Shown in pieces: positions 54,026 to 64,000 of a stretch of DNA of 64,000 nt. Below the pieces are notes generated by a model. The model ran no database searches. It was not told where the DNA came from and saw nothing but the letters and a program-made list of their open reading frames with translations. Source of the stretch: Plantago major. Its lineage: Eukaryota; Streptophyta; Magnoliopsida; Lamiales; Plantaginaceae. The stretch spans positions 677,501-741,500 of the forward strand of contig CM048842.1 of the NCBI GenBank assembly GCA_026545765.1, read 5' to 3'. The translations under genes and the position numbers were made by a program. Positions within the stretch are counted from its first letter, which is position 1. Each line of letters opens with the position of its first letter.

Positions 54026-55197
54026 GTTTAATGGTAAATTGCAAATTGGTCCTGTTTCTAATTAAATTAACTAAAGACCGTTTCTCCCAAGACTTTGTGA
54101 TAAACTTTTTGTTCTTCTTTTAAATTTGGAGCAGAATTCTCAAACGCAATTCTCAACAAAATTAGTTTTTGGTGTTTCAAGTCTTCAACCGAAGTGGATA
54201 ATAAATGACCGAAGTGGATAATAAACGAACACAGTGAAACAAATTGAGGGAGGAATTCATGTTTGTTGCTCGAAATATTTTTGAGAAATATGTATAGGCC
54301 GTAGATTTGGATAGGTATTTATAATTTGCTAAATTATCTATAAACTTGAGAAGAAGTTAAAATTAATGAACACATTTAGATAAATACTAGTAGTAAAAAG
54401 CCTTATGTAAATGGCTAGAATTAGTGTGAAAAGCTCAATTCTAGTATCGCTATAGGAGATCAATCTGGCCATTAATTTTGGATCGAAGGGTAAAAATCCC
54501 GGACTTACAAAATAGAGTCCCGGCTTGACCGGGTGAATTTGAAGCAGGAATACCAACCAACCTTTGTAAATCGCTCTTTAGTGTATCGCCGTTTCAGTTC
54601 TGGCACGTCAGCCACTCCCCCGTCACTTACTGACGGGGAGCAGCCAATCGGCTGGCCCTTTTTTTTTTTAATTTTTTTTCATTGTTCAATTTTAAATGCG
54701 AATAACTCAAAAAATAAAAATGTAAAAAATAAATAAAATTCACCAACGACTTTGTATTTTCGAGATCTACAAATAGAGATCACTCTTGACTATGTTTGGA
54801 TCATCCCATCTCAAACTCATTTTTCTCTTTTAATTAAACTTAAAATTGTAAAACCACTTCTAAAAATACAATTTTATTAATTTTAACTTCTAAACACTCT
54901 TATAATATGTTAAATATGTTTTTAAAAAATTAAAAAAAAAAAGAAATTTTGAAATTTTATGACACACGATGACGCGTCACCAATGTAGAAAAGGTAGTGG
55001 CCATCTCCTATTGGCTCCTCCATTTAAACCTCTTTCCTTCTTCTCCTTTAGTTTCAGATAATTCGCACATTTGGTCCCCAAACTTCCAATTCTTTTGCAA
55101 TCAAGTCCTGAATCATATTCATCCCAATTCCCAAATGGATAAACATACAGCTCCAAAACCCTAGAATCAAAATTCAACAATTCACAGATATAGCAAA

Positions 55198-58100
55198 ATG
55201 CAATCTCCATGTTTAGACGCTTGCAAAACCTTCAATATCAATAGCTCCCTCTTCAAACTATTCTTCCCCAAACACCATCAAACCGTTCCATCTCGTCGGT
55301 TCCGTTCTTACCCCTGCATTTCGTGCAGTTTGAGCGACAAACAGGAGAATTCTACGGAAAGAGTGAAAGTACTGCGAGCAAAGGGTAAGGACAATGTGTG
55401 GAGTATTGATAATGAAATGGCGAAGGTTGAGAAGGGTAAAACGAGGGGAAGGAGGAAGAAGAAGAGCACAGGACGGAAGAGAGTGAGGAGTGTTAGTAGG
55501 AAAGGGGATAAGGTTATGGTGTCTGGTTTGATGTTGATCGAAGTCGAAAACGTGTTGCAGATGCAGGTAGTATTTCAGTTGTTGTTTCGATACTTTTGAG
55601 CTCGATTGTAGTGTGTTGCATATTGCTTGCTGCATTTTTACTTAAGTTTTGAGCTATATAAGTAACAAAAGGTTGATCAAAAGATTTACATTTCTGCATT
55701 CTGTAAATTTGCTCGACTTGAAAATTGGTGCTGAGAGGTGGAACTCATTCTTTAGGTAAGGTTGATGTGAAAAAGTTAGTGATTGATATGGCTATTGAAA
55801 TATTGAACACTGATATTGTCCTGGTTTGATAAGAAAGCTTGAATTTAGAGGTGATAAGCTAGTTGTTTTGAATGTTGGTGTTTAGCTAATTAGTACTAGC
55901 TGATTAGGTAGGTGATTCGCTAAAGTGAGTATAAACACTGGTAGTTGCTTGTTCTTCCATAAGTTAGTTGGACTAACTTTTTGAATCAGCAGTAGCTAGA
56001 TATTCGATTAACAGGGTCATTTTATCAATTGGCCAATTAAGATGATTTATCTGATAACGTGATGCTAAACAAAGCCTTTTTGTTATTTTGGTCTTGTATT
56101 CTTGAGAATTGTTCGTATGGAATTTGCTTTGTATTCTTGAGAATTGTTCATATGGAATTTGCTTTGTATTCTTGAGAACTGTTCATATGGAATTTGCTTC
56201 TAAATGTACTTTATGGATGTGATTTCTGTATTTGCTTTTGGTGTATGTTTAATCAGCCAGCGACATATTTTCTTTTACATGTGAATTTGAATGCATTTTT
56301 CTCTCTGTGGTTTAGCTAGAGTTTTGCATTACTCCAAATAAGTCGTGAAATAAAGTTCCGTTGTTACAGGAACCTGTCATTCGACCTGCATGGCATACAT
56401 TTGCAAGTAGTCTTAGTGGCATATGGAAGGGAATAGGAGCTGTATATTCTCCCATCACTGCAGAAATGGAGCCAGTTGATATAGGGGGCAGAAGTGAGAA
56501 CTTATTTGACTGCTATACTGTGTCTCACATTGAGGCACAGCCATCTGCTTCTGGGTCACAAATCCACAGGAAGATAAATTGGGTTACTCTGAATCCTCAT
56601 GGTGAAGCTCAGCATGATGGAGGTAATCTTGGAAATAAAGATCAAGATGCATCTTTTATTCTTTTGTAACAACGGAAATTTCTGACAATAAATCAACAGG
56701 TCTCAACCTGCCAAAAATTGAATCTTTTGACTTCGGAAGCAGTGAGGTTATGGAAGAAGATGTCATGGGAATGGAGCCTGGGCTTGTTTTCTTTGAGGTA
56801 TACTTACACTTCTTCCCTTTTTGGGTAGTTTAACAGTAGTGAAGTACTATATTCAAGTCACACAGAATTAGTTCCTCAAGAGTGAACATGTAAGTCTAGT
56901 GGTCATCAAAATGGTGATTGAAATTATTTGGGTTTTTTTTTTTTTTTTTTTTTTTGGTTCTTTTTTTTTTTAAACATTGAAGGAGCGCAACTGATTGATC
57001 ATGACAAATGATGTTTCTAGAATATCATATTGACAGGAGAACAAGTCTTTACAAGCCTCTTTTGAACATGAATCTGCAGGATGGATCCTACTCAAGAGGC
57101 CCTATGGATATTCCGATTGGTGAACTCGAAGATCCCAACTACTACCTTTCCCCGACACTCAAGTTTGAACAAGTATGATCCCTCTCTGAACTATAGGTTT
57201 GCTTTTCTGCTTTTAATTATTCCACCATCTTTAGATTCCTCAAGACACATTAACTAGCTTAGCTAGATTATTTTGCCTTCCTGTGACTTCTATTTTGTTT
57301 GATAGAAATCTTGGACCTGATAGTAACATAAATAGATGAATAAAGTTATATCCACTTTTCAAATGAGACACAAATAATTGGTTGTATTCCCTAGTCTTGG
57401 TGTGGCGACTTCAATCCAAATTGGTAGCTGGAGATACTAAATCCTTTTACCTTCGTTATATCTCAACAACTTTGGGCTTCACTGCACTGACAGTATTCAC
57501 TTTTATTTCCTTTCTCAAGTGTTTGGTTAAAGGTTGCCACAAAAGATTACGTGTTGTTCATACTATAGAGTTTAGTAACGGGGGATCAGATATCCAAATA
57601 ATGAGAGTAGCTGTGTATGAAGAAGAATGGGCTAGTCCTGCCAATATTCCTGACACCAGGTATTTACATTCGTACAGAAAATAAAGTGCTGATAGTGTCT
57701 ACATTTCTTAACTGCATCAGGGATTTTCGTAAAATCCAATGTTTCACTTGAGTTAACAATTGCTTATATCTCAATGTTAGTGAGGTGGAGATGGACTTGA
57801 AACCTTTTTCCCAGTGGAAAAGAGTCCAGCCATCTGAGCTTGCTGGTTCATGGAAGGTGTTTGAGGTCAGTGCCACACCTGTATACAATGATGAATTAAC
57901 AATCGAAGAGACCAATGGTACCCCATATGTCTATCTCTGCACTGAGAATCTGAAAAAGAGGAGCCTACCGGAGAATCTTGTTTACTTTGGAGAGGAAGAA
58001 GTGCTGGACATGCAAGATGTGACTGTGCTGTGGTTACCTGGAGGAGTGACTGCTTATGTTGATGTTAACAAGGACGGCATCCTTTGTATTGGTGTTGGAT

Positions 58101-58222
58101 GGTATTCAGATGAAGGAATGAATCTTGTGATGGAGAGGGATTACGGATTAGATGGGAAGCTTAAGGAGGTTCGATCAAAGTCTGAGATGAAGAGAAGATG
58201 GAACAATCCTCCCCCAATGTAG
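55198..58222 (+). CDS. predicted plastid protein of unknown function (six exons)
   Basis: Exons 55198-55566, 56370-56622, 56700-56797, 57080-57172, 57520-57659 and 57781-58222 have GT-AG borders and matching phases and give 464 residues. Residues 1-45 look like a chloroplast transit peptide (many Ser, Lys, Arg; FRSYPCISCSL at its end). Residues 75-105 form a strongly basic patch (GKTRGRRKKKSTGRKRVRS). From residue about 124 a conserved-looking domain starts (RPAWHTFASSLSGIWKGIGA, NLFDCYTVSHIEAQP) and continues to the end (LAGSWKVFEVSATPVYNDEL, LPGGVTAYVDVNKDG, EMKRRWNNPPPM). The beta-rich pattern may be lipocalin-like (DUF3598-type), but that is a guess. I know no function. Pieces of its last exon are copied at 60095-60194 and 63355-63416. 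Confidence 0.85.
56095..56199 (+). repeat. 35-bp tandem repeat, three copies, in intron 1
   Basis: Units at 56095-56129, 56130-56164 and 56165-56199 start TGTATTCTTGAGAA and end GGAATTTGCTT, with one or two differences. Confidence 0.93.
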
Positions 58223-58707
58223 CAAGTAACCTTTTTTCCTCCTTTGTTCTGTATGCTTGCAGAGGTCTCTTGTATAGATGTTTATATGAGATGAAAGGGA
58301 ATGTAGTCACATTGATAGGTACATGGACTAAAATCTCGGGTTTGGGATGTGTTTTGGCCTTTTGGGTTCTCGATGAGTTGAAAATCTAAGATGTTTCGAG
58401 AATTTTCGGTCAGATCGAGATTTTAATCTGTAGATAGAGGTGGATCCTTCTATTTGGAGGCTATTTTCTACCCTGTTCTGAGAGATTGAGAAATGCTAAG
58501 TTGTTAACATCTTTTTTTGTTCTTTTTTACTTGAAAAATATTTGAAAACTACTACAAATGATCGTTTTAACCAAACAAGAGACAAAAACAATAGAATGGT
58601 AACAGAGCTTATTACACAAATATTCACCAGATCAATACAATTCTACATAAATCTCCTCACATAAAAAATCACTCTTTAAATTAAGGAAAATAAAAACTCT
58701 CTCTCGC

Positions 58708-59669
58708 CTAGGCCATGAATCCAAGCACAGCTGCCACAGACAATAACCCGACTGCCAGACCGCTCCGGCCAGCTGCACCACCTGACGGGGGTGGTGGAGG
58801 TGTCACAGATGAACCATCTGGAGTCGAAGGAGTAGACGGTGTTCTGGGGGTTGGGGTGGTGCCGCTAGGAGGCGATGGCGTTCCCCCACTGGCGGCAACG
58901 GTTGTAACTGTCACTTTCATTCCTCGAGAGCAATGGTTTGACCTGGAGCAGACGAAGTAGCGTGTACCTGGGGCAGATAGGGTGATACGTGTGGGGCTGG
59001 AGGCGTCCATTGATATGAGATTCGACATGGAGCAGCTGTCGTAGTCGGCTTGGTTTACCTCCGCCACGTCGTGGCTCGGACCATAGTTGAACACTGTGAT
59101 GATCATCAAGACGGTAAGTATAATTCATTTAGTGAAAGTAATATTAAATGTCTTTTCTTTTTTTTTTTTGGTAAGGGAAAGTAATATTAAATGTCATCGT
59201 CAGCATAAATTCAATTAACTACTGCTATTCTCAACATTCTTCTGGGGAAATGTTTGAAACTGTTTATTCAATTGGCAATTCATCAACTTTTGCTGGCAAA
59301 TAACTGACAATCAAAAGTCAACTCCAGAAGAAACATCAATTTGATGTTTAATACTCTTATGTTTCATCATATGCTTGTTAAGCCATGATCTTTTTTGTAA
59401 CTCTCTTGTAGAAAATCGTTTTTGCGCTAAAACTGTGTCGAACATTAGAATCATCAGGCGTACGAAGCTAAACGTGGATGCAGATTCGAATGAAGAAAGA
59501 ACTTACAGAGAGTATCGCCAGTGGCAAACGTAGTACCACTAGCCCAGTTATCATAGTTAACGCCCGTGTCCCAGTTGTTGCCGCCTCCAACAGGGTGTGT
59601 AGTTTGCGCATTCGCGACGGAAGCAATGAATAGAACAAGAAGAACAGAAGAAAGAATAGCTTTAGACAT
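58708..59669 (-). CDS. uclacyanin-type blue copper protein, copy 1
   Basis: Two exons, 59669-59507 and 59093-58708 (CTCT|GTAAGT ... ACAG|TGTTC), give 182 residues. Residues 1-21 form a signal peptide (ILSSVLLVLFIASVANA). The plastocyanin-like domain has the type I copper ligands His62 (SHDVAEV), Cys103, His108 and Met113 (YFVCSRSNHCSRGMKVTV); Cys75 and Cys109 can form the usual disulphide. A Pro/Ser/Thr-rich linker (about 125-160) and a hydrophobic tail (LAVGLLSVAAVLGFMA) indicate arabinogalactan-type glycosylation and a GPI anchor, so the protein should sit on the outer face of the plasma membrane. Electron transfer or cell-wall redox roles are known for the family; the target is unknown. 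Its 3' end lies about 490 bp from the convergent six-exon gene. Confidence 0.93.
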
Positions 59670-60094
59670 TTTTTGTCTGTGAAATGTGGCTTTAGTTTAA
59701 CTTCTGTGCTGTTTTATAGACAATGGTCATGAGAAATTGGACAGCTAGCAGAGCTTTTTGGTCATGAAATTATGGAGCAGGTAGAGTAGTAAGATAATTA
59801 AATATTGTAAGAGAATATAATTTTGTGTGTTTTCAACTTGAATTGATTGTCTGTATTAATTTGTTCTTAATTTATTCTTGATATTTTTATTGACATTGTA
59901 TGTGCTAGTTATTGTTCAATGTTTGACATCATAGTGTAAAAGCGTAAGTTCACCTACTACATTAGAAATTGTTTGAATCTTTCAATACTTTCCATTTAAT
60001 GATTGCTTCTTTGATGTACTTTCATGTGTGCATGACTTATTTCTAACTTACTAGTCTACTAATAACTACTCCCTCCTCCGTTCCAGATTAAATG
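59670..60094. other. uclacyanin-1 promoter region and unit junction
   Basis: TTATAGACAATG-like sequence lies near 59713. At 60066-60082 CTACTCCCTCCTCCGTTCCA marks the join to copied sequence of the six-exon gene. The undisturbed site AGATAATTAAATATTG (59792) is the empty counterpart of the insertion at 61655. Confidence 0.6.
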
Positions 60095-60475
60095 TATTGT
60101 GATGGAGAGGGATTACAGATTAGATGGGAAGCTTAAGGAGGTTCGATTGAAGTCTGAGATGAAGAAAAGATGGAACATTCCTCCCCCAATGTAGCAACTA
60201 GCTAGCAGGTAACCTTTTTTCCCTCATTTGTTCGGTATGATTGCACAGGTCACTTGTATAGATGTTGACGTGAGGACTGAGGTGAAACGGAATGTAATCG
60301 CATTGAAGATACATGGACTCAACTCACGGGTTTTGGATGTGTTTTGAGTTCTCGGTGAGTTGAAAATCTAAGATGTTTCTAGCATTTTCGTTCTGCTTCT
60401 TCGAGATTTAAACCTAAGCTGGATCCTTTTATTTGGAGGTTATTTTCTTCCCTGTTCTGAGAGATTGAGAAATGG
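60095..60475 (+). pseudogene. copied tail of the six-exon gene, first copy
   Basis: 60095-60194 matches the last 33 codons of the gene ending at 58222 (VMERDYRLDGKLKEVR, then MKKRWNIPPPM and TAG). The match continues about 280 bp into the 3' UTR. It has no upstream exons or start and is preceded by a Stowaway-like CTCCCTCCTCCGTTCC sequence. Confidence 0.9.
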
Positions 60476-60646
60476 CAAGCATGTGTAACTTGTAAACTAT
60501 TTGAAAAGTATATAAATGATAACATAGCTTATTACACAAATATTCACCAGATCAATACAATTCTACATCAATCTCCTGACATAAAAAAAATTCTCTTTAA
60601 ATTAAGGAAAATAAAAAAACCATAGTGACGTTGCACTGCCTCTCGC

Positions 60647-61512
60647 CTAGGCCATGAATCCAAGAGCAGCTGTCATTGACAATAACCCGAATGCCATACC
60701 ACTCCGGCCAACCGCACCACCTGACGGTGGTGGTGGTTTTGGTGGTGTCACAGGCCCTGTCCCGGGACTGCCAGATGAACCATCTGGAGTTGAAGGTGTT
60801 GCTGGAGTAGACGGTGTTCTGGGGATTGGGTTGGTGCTGTTAGAGGGGGGAGAAGGGGTGGTGCCGGCAGAGGGGGGGAGAGGGGGTGGTGCCGGCAGAG
60901 GGGGGAGAGCAGGTGGTGCCGCCAGAGGGGGGAGAGCGGGTGGTGCTGCCAGAGGAGATGGCGTGGTTCCCCCACTGGCGGCAACGGTTGTAACTGTCAC
61001 TTTGAGTCCTTGAGAGCAATGGTTTGACCAGGAGCAGACGAAGTAGCGTGTGCCAGGGGCAGATAGTGTGATACTGGTGGGGCTGGAGGCGTCCATCAAT
61101 ATGAGATTCGACATGATGCAGCTGTCGTGGCTCAGACCATAGTTGAACACTGTGATGATCATCAACAGAGTAAGCAATTCATTTAGTGAAACTGTGAAAG
61201 TAATGTATGTTAAATGTCATCATCAACATGAGTTCAATTAGCTACTGCTATATTCTTCTCAGAAAATGTTTGGAAACTGTTTAATGAATTGGCAAGACAT
61301 TTGCTGGCTTATAACCTGTGGTGACAAATAACTGACATTCAAAAGTCAACTCCAGTTATGTTTCGTCACATGCTTGTTAAACCATGATCATTTTTTCAAA
61401 ATGTATCGAATTTTAGAACCATCAGGCATGCCCGTTGATGAAAATTCGAGTGAAGAACGAACTTACAGAGCGTATCGCCAGTGGTAAACGTAGTACCACT
61501 AGCTTTAGACAT
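60647..61512 (-). pseudogene. uclacyanin-type protein, copy 2 (degenerate but open)
   Basis: Exons 61512-61467 and 61149-60647 splice as in copy 1 and keep an open frame of 182 residues. A 117-bp in-frame deletion in exon 1 fuses MSKA directly to SGTTFTTGDTL, removing the signal peptide core and about 20 residues of the domain. A 30-bp deletion removes the residues after SHD (VAEVNQADY region). Copper ligands His23, Cys54 and His59 remain, but the axial Met is Leu64 (CSQGLKV). The Pro-rich linker has expanded to about 85 residues with LPPLAAPPA-type repeats. Without a signal peptide it cannot reach the cell surface, so it is probably non-functional; a cytosolic product cannot be excluded. Confidence 0.8.
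60840..60965 (-). repeat. Pro/Ala-rich coding repeat in uclacyanin copy 2
   Basis: Units of about 27-33 bp with GGGGGGAGAG(C/G/A)GGTGGTGC on the plus strand encode PLAAPPALP-like repeats, four to five copies. They are absent from copy 1. Confidence 0.8.
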
Positions 61513-61654
61513 TGTTCTGTCTGTGAATGTGGCTTTAGATTTACTTCTTCTGTTCTGTTTTGTAGACAAATAGACAATGGTCATGAAATTGGACGGCTAT
61601 AAGAGCTTTTGGTCATGAAATTATGGAACAGATAAGAGTAGTAGGATAATTAAA

Positions 61655-63074
61655 CAGGGAAAATTACACCTGCTCTCCCCACAAAACACCCCTATTTCAA
61701 ATTAGTCCCCGCAATTAAAACAATAACACATTAGTCCTTTTTTCATTATTTGAGCTGACCATCATTTGTTAGTTTATCCACGTGGATAATCAGGTGATGA
61801 TGTGGAAATTGTGAGGATTGATGGGAAGGATGGAAAAACAAACAAAAACAATACTCCTCCATCATCCCACCTTCTCCGCCCTCCTCCATCACCACCAACC
61901 ACCGTACTTGCTCCGCTCCGGCCACCTCCATCATCCCATCTCGACTCCAACAATTTCTTTTTCCTATATCCACAGCCTTGTTCGCCCCAAAGAGCGGATC
62001 GAAGCTAAGACGTCGTTAATGGCAATTGACAGAGCTTCGAAGCTCATCCTCTGGGCCGGAACGGGTTGTCGGATGTTTGTATTCGTGATTTCTTGGTCAT
62101 GGGAGTTCGAATTTGGTTTGGGTAGGTCGATGTTTTCGAATACGAAAGTTCGAATTTCAATTTGAATCTTAGTTGTTGGTTTAATCGTCTAAATGATATA
62201 TTTTGGATTCGATTCATAATGTCTTGTGTCTAGATTTGATCTATGTTGGGCTTGGATGTCGAATTGAGGGTTTTAGAGAACTTCTGTAAGTTGCAGGGAC
62301 TTATTTGAGGTTTTCGAAAATCCAAAGCCCCTGCTTTTGAGAATTTGATGCTCGCAGGGACCATATTACAATTCTGGATATTTATTTGGACCTAATTGAT
62401 AACTTTGGAAAGTCTTAGGGACCAAATTGAACTTTTAAAAAGTTCTTGGGAGGTTTCTGGGAAATTCTAGGCAATTGCTAGCGAGGCCCAAAGGGTTTCT
62501 GGACCATTCAATTGAGCCCAATAAGATTATGTCCTTTTCAATTAAGTTCAAAATTTCTTGTTTTGTGCAATTGAACCCCAAACGTTTCTCAAATTTTGCA
62601 ATTAAGTCCAGAAAATTTTTAGAAAATTTTATTTAAATTCTGGAAATTATAAAAGACCCCTATAAATTTTAGAAACTTCAACTTGATCCATAAATAGTTT
62701 ATGAAAATTATAAAAAATAAAATATCATATTTGTGGTTTTAAGACCCCAGAAATATATTACATAAAGGTCCCCCAATCCTACTTTTTCAAATTAAGCAAT
62801 AAATTTTTTATTACACTTTGGTCCAGCAGAAAATCAATTACATAACAGTCCAACTGCCACGATTAAAAGAAATGCGAAAAAGGAAGAAAATGAGAAAAAA
62901 TCATTTTCATCCTTTTACACGTCAGAATAAACATGCCAACTTGGATACTGCCTTTGACTTTCGGACCGTTCCGTAATAGTTCAAACATTGCAGGGACTAA
63001 TGTGTTATTGAATTAATTCCGGGGATGAAAATGTAATTAGGGACTTTTGTAGGGAGTGTATATGAAATTTCCCC
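61655..63074. mobile_element. 1.4-kb inverted-repeat transposon with target duplication
   Basis: It is flanked by TAATTAAA on both sides (61647-61654 and 63075-63082); the empty site is in the neighbouring tandem unit at about 59793. Ends CAGGGAAAATTACACCTGC and (reversed) GGGGAAATTTCATATACACT are imperfect inverted repeats that extend inward through AATAACACATTAGTCC (61720 and, reversed, 62994-63009). It carries no transposase. The inside has a C-rich stretch (61855-61990) with a short ORF and AT-rich text, possibly captured host DNA. An 8-9-bp duplication fits a Mutator- or hAT-type element. Confidence 0.85.
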
Positions 63075-63328
63075 TAATTAAATATTGTAAGAGAAAATGT
63101 TCCTTTGTGTATTTTCAACTTGAATTGATGGTCTGTATTTGTTCTTGATTTTTTTTGATTGACACTGTATATGCTAGTTGTTGTTCAATGTTTGACATCT
63201 TCATAGTGTATATGCACCTACTACATTAGAAATTGTTTGAATCTTTCAATACTTTCCATTTAATGATTGCTTCTTTGAATGTACTTTCATGTGTGCATGA
63301 CTTATTTCTAACTCACTACTATTAACTA

Positions 63329-63700
63329 CTCCCTCCTCCGTTCCAGAACAAATGCTTAGGGAGGTCGAACGAAGTCTGAGATGAAGAGAAGATGGAACAT
63401 TCCTCCACCAATGTAGCAACTAGTAGGTAACCTCTTTTTCCTCCTTTGTTATGTATGCTTGCACAGGTCACTCGTATAAATGTTTATGTGAGGTGAAAGT
63501 GAATGTAGTCGCATCGAAGATACATGGACTAAACTCTCGGATTTGGGATGTGTTTTGAGTTCTCGATGAGTTGAAAATCCAAGATTTTTCGAGAATTTTT
63601 CAGTCAGTTTCTTCGAGATTTTAATTTGTGGATAGAGCTGGATCCTTTAATTTGTGAAATGCTGTAACTTGTAAAATATTTGAAAAGTATATAAATGATA
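63329..63700 (+). pseudogene. copied tail of the six-exon gene, second copy
   Basis: 63355-63416 matches the last codons of the gene ending at 58222 (MKRRWNIPPPM, TAG at 63414-63416); the 3' UTR match follows. It is shorter than the copy at 60095 and is preceded by the same CTACTCCCTCCTCCGTTCCA sequence at 63325. Confidence 0.88.
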
Positions 63701-63823
63701 ACATAGCTTATTACACAAATATTCACCAGATCAATACAATTCTACATCAATCTCCTGCATAAAAAAATTTACTCTTTAAATTAAGGAAAATAAAAGGCAT
63801 AGTGAAGTTGCACTGCCTCTTGC

Positions 63824-64000
63824 CTAGGCCATGAATCCAAGCACAGCTGCCACGGACAATAACCCGACTGCCAGACTGCTCTGGCCAGCCGCACCACCTG
63901 ACGGTGGTGGTGGTGGTGTCACAGACCCTGCCCCGGGACTGCCAGATGAACCATCTGGAGTTGAAGGTGTCGCTGGAGTCGAAGGTGTTGCTGGAGTAGA
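63824..64000 (-). CDS. uclacyanin-type protein, copy 3 (partial, cut by window end)
   Basis: Only the C-terminal 58 codons are in the window: Pro/Ser/Thr-rich linker with TPSTPATPSTP-type repeats, DGSSGSPGAGSVTPPPPPSG and the hydrophobic tail LAVGLLSVAAVLGFMA before the stop at 63824-63826. The tail is closer to copy 1 (SVAAVLGFMA) than to copy 2 (SMTAALGFMA). Whether the copper domain is intact lies outside the window. Confidence 0.85.
   Translation of the reverse strand, partial: STPATPSTPATPSTPDGSSGSPGAGSVTPPPPPSGGAAGQSSLAVGLLSVAAVLGFMA

Larger units (their letters stand above)
51742..54164. repeat. 60-bp direct repeats bracketing the 52-54 kb array
   Basis: Positions 51742-51802 and 54106-54164 share GGAGCAGAATT(T/C)TCAAA(A/C)GCAATTCTCAACAA. 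They flank about 2.3 kb that contains the tandem array. Confidence 0.7.

Noticed and set aside
60654..61013. Gly-rich plus-strand ORF opposite uclacyanin copy 2
   Set aside because: It is the complement of the Pro-rich linker; no start context or homologue.

Overview
The window is plant nuclear DNA. The evidence is spliced genes with GT-AG introns, plant-type families (ankyrin-PGG protein, P-type cyclin, P-class PPR protein, blue-copper uclacyanins, tRNA-splicing endonuclease Sen2), an AT-rich background, and plant transposons of the Copia, CACTA, LINE, mariner/Stowaway and Mutator-like classes. It is probably a eudicot. The MITE types hint at Caryophyllales, but that is only an impression. 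All annotation comes from reading the sequence; no database search was run.

Left third (1-26.7 kb): a rearranged ankyrin-PGG cluster. Two apparently intact two-exon genes on the minus strand (A 2735-4137, B 10471-11852) are followed by a chimeric relic (C, about 17498-18309). A plus-strand pseudogene (D 25202-26642) lies further right. A and B sit in a tandem duplication of about 7.7 kb that also carries the same nest of transposons: a Copia 5' LTR plus gag/integrase relic, a CACTA element truncated at one end, and a LINE endonuclease fragment that the CACTA end interrupts. A five-exon gene for a predicted mitochondrial protein with two RRM-like folds (19892-22283) lies between C and D. A deleted copy of its 3' end sits at 1.9-2.35 kb.

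Middle (26.7-50 kb): ordinary single-copy genes separated by transposon-rich spacers. They are a P-type cyclin (29387-30858, minus), a PPR protein (35230-37695, minus), Sen2 (46339-47076, plus) and a TolB-like beta-propeller protein (47856-49817, minus). The spacers hold a Mutator-like element with a 9-bp target duplication nested in a Stowaway-like element, a mariner transposase relic, a papain-like protease relic with a 143-bp tandem duplication, and a homopolymer-rich patch.

Right (50-64 kb): an RPA-like OB-fold fragment, a 1.5-kb tandem-repeat array built first on a 146-148-bp unit and then on a CTATGATCTCA motif, a six-exon gene for a predicted plastid protein of unknown function (55198-58222, plus), and a tandem run of uclacyanin genes (minus). 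Each extra uclacyanin copy is preceded by a copy of the tail of that six-exon gene, so the duplication unit is visible. The second uclacyanin copy has lost its signal peptide and the Met copper ligand.

I see no operon-like or defence-type system. The most interesting content is evolutionary: the C-terminal module difference between ankyrin genes A and B, the decaying uclacyanin duplicate with a recent insertion and an intact empty site next door, the nested elements, and a MITE family built of TTCAG repeats with seven copies here.
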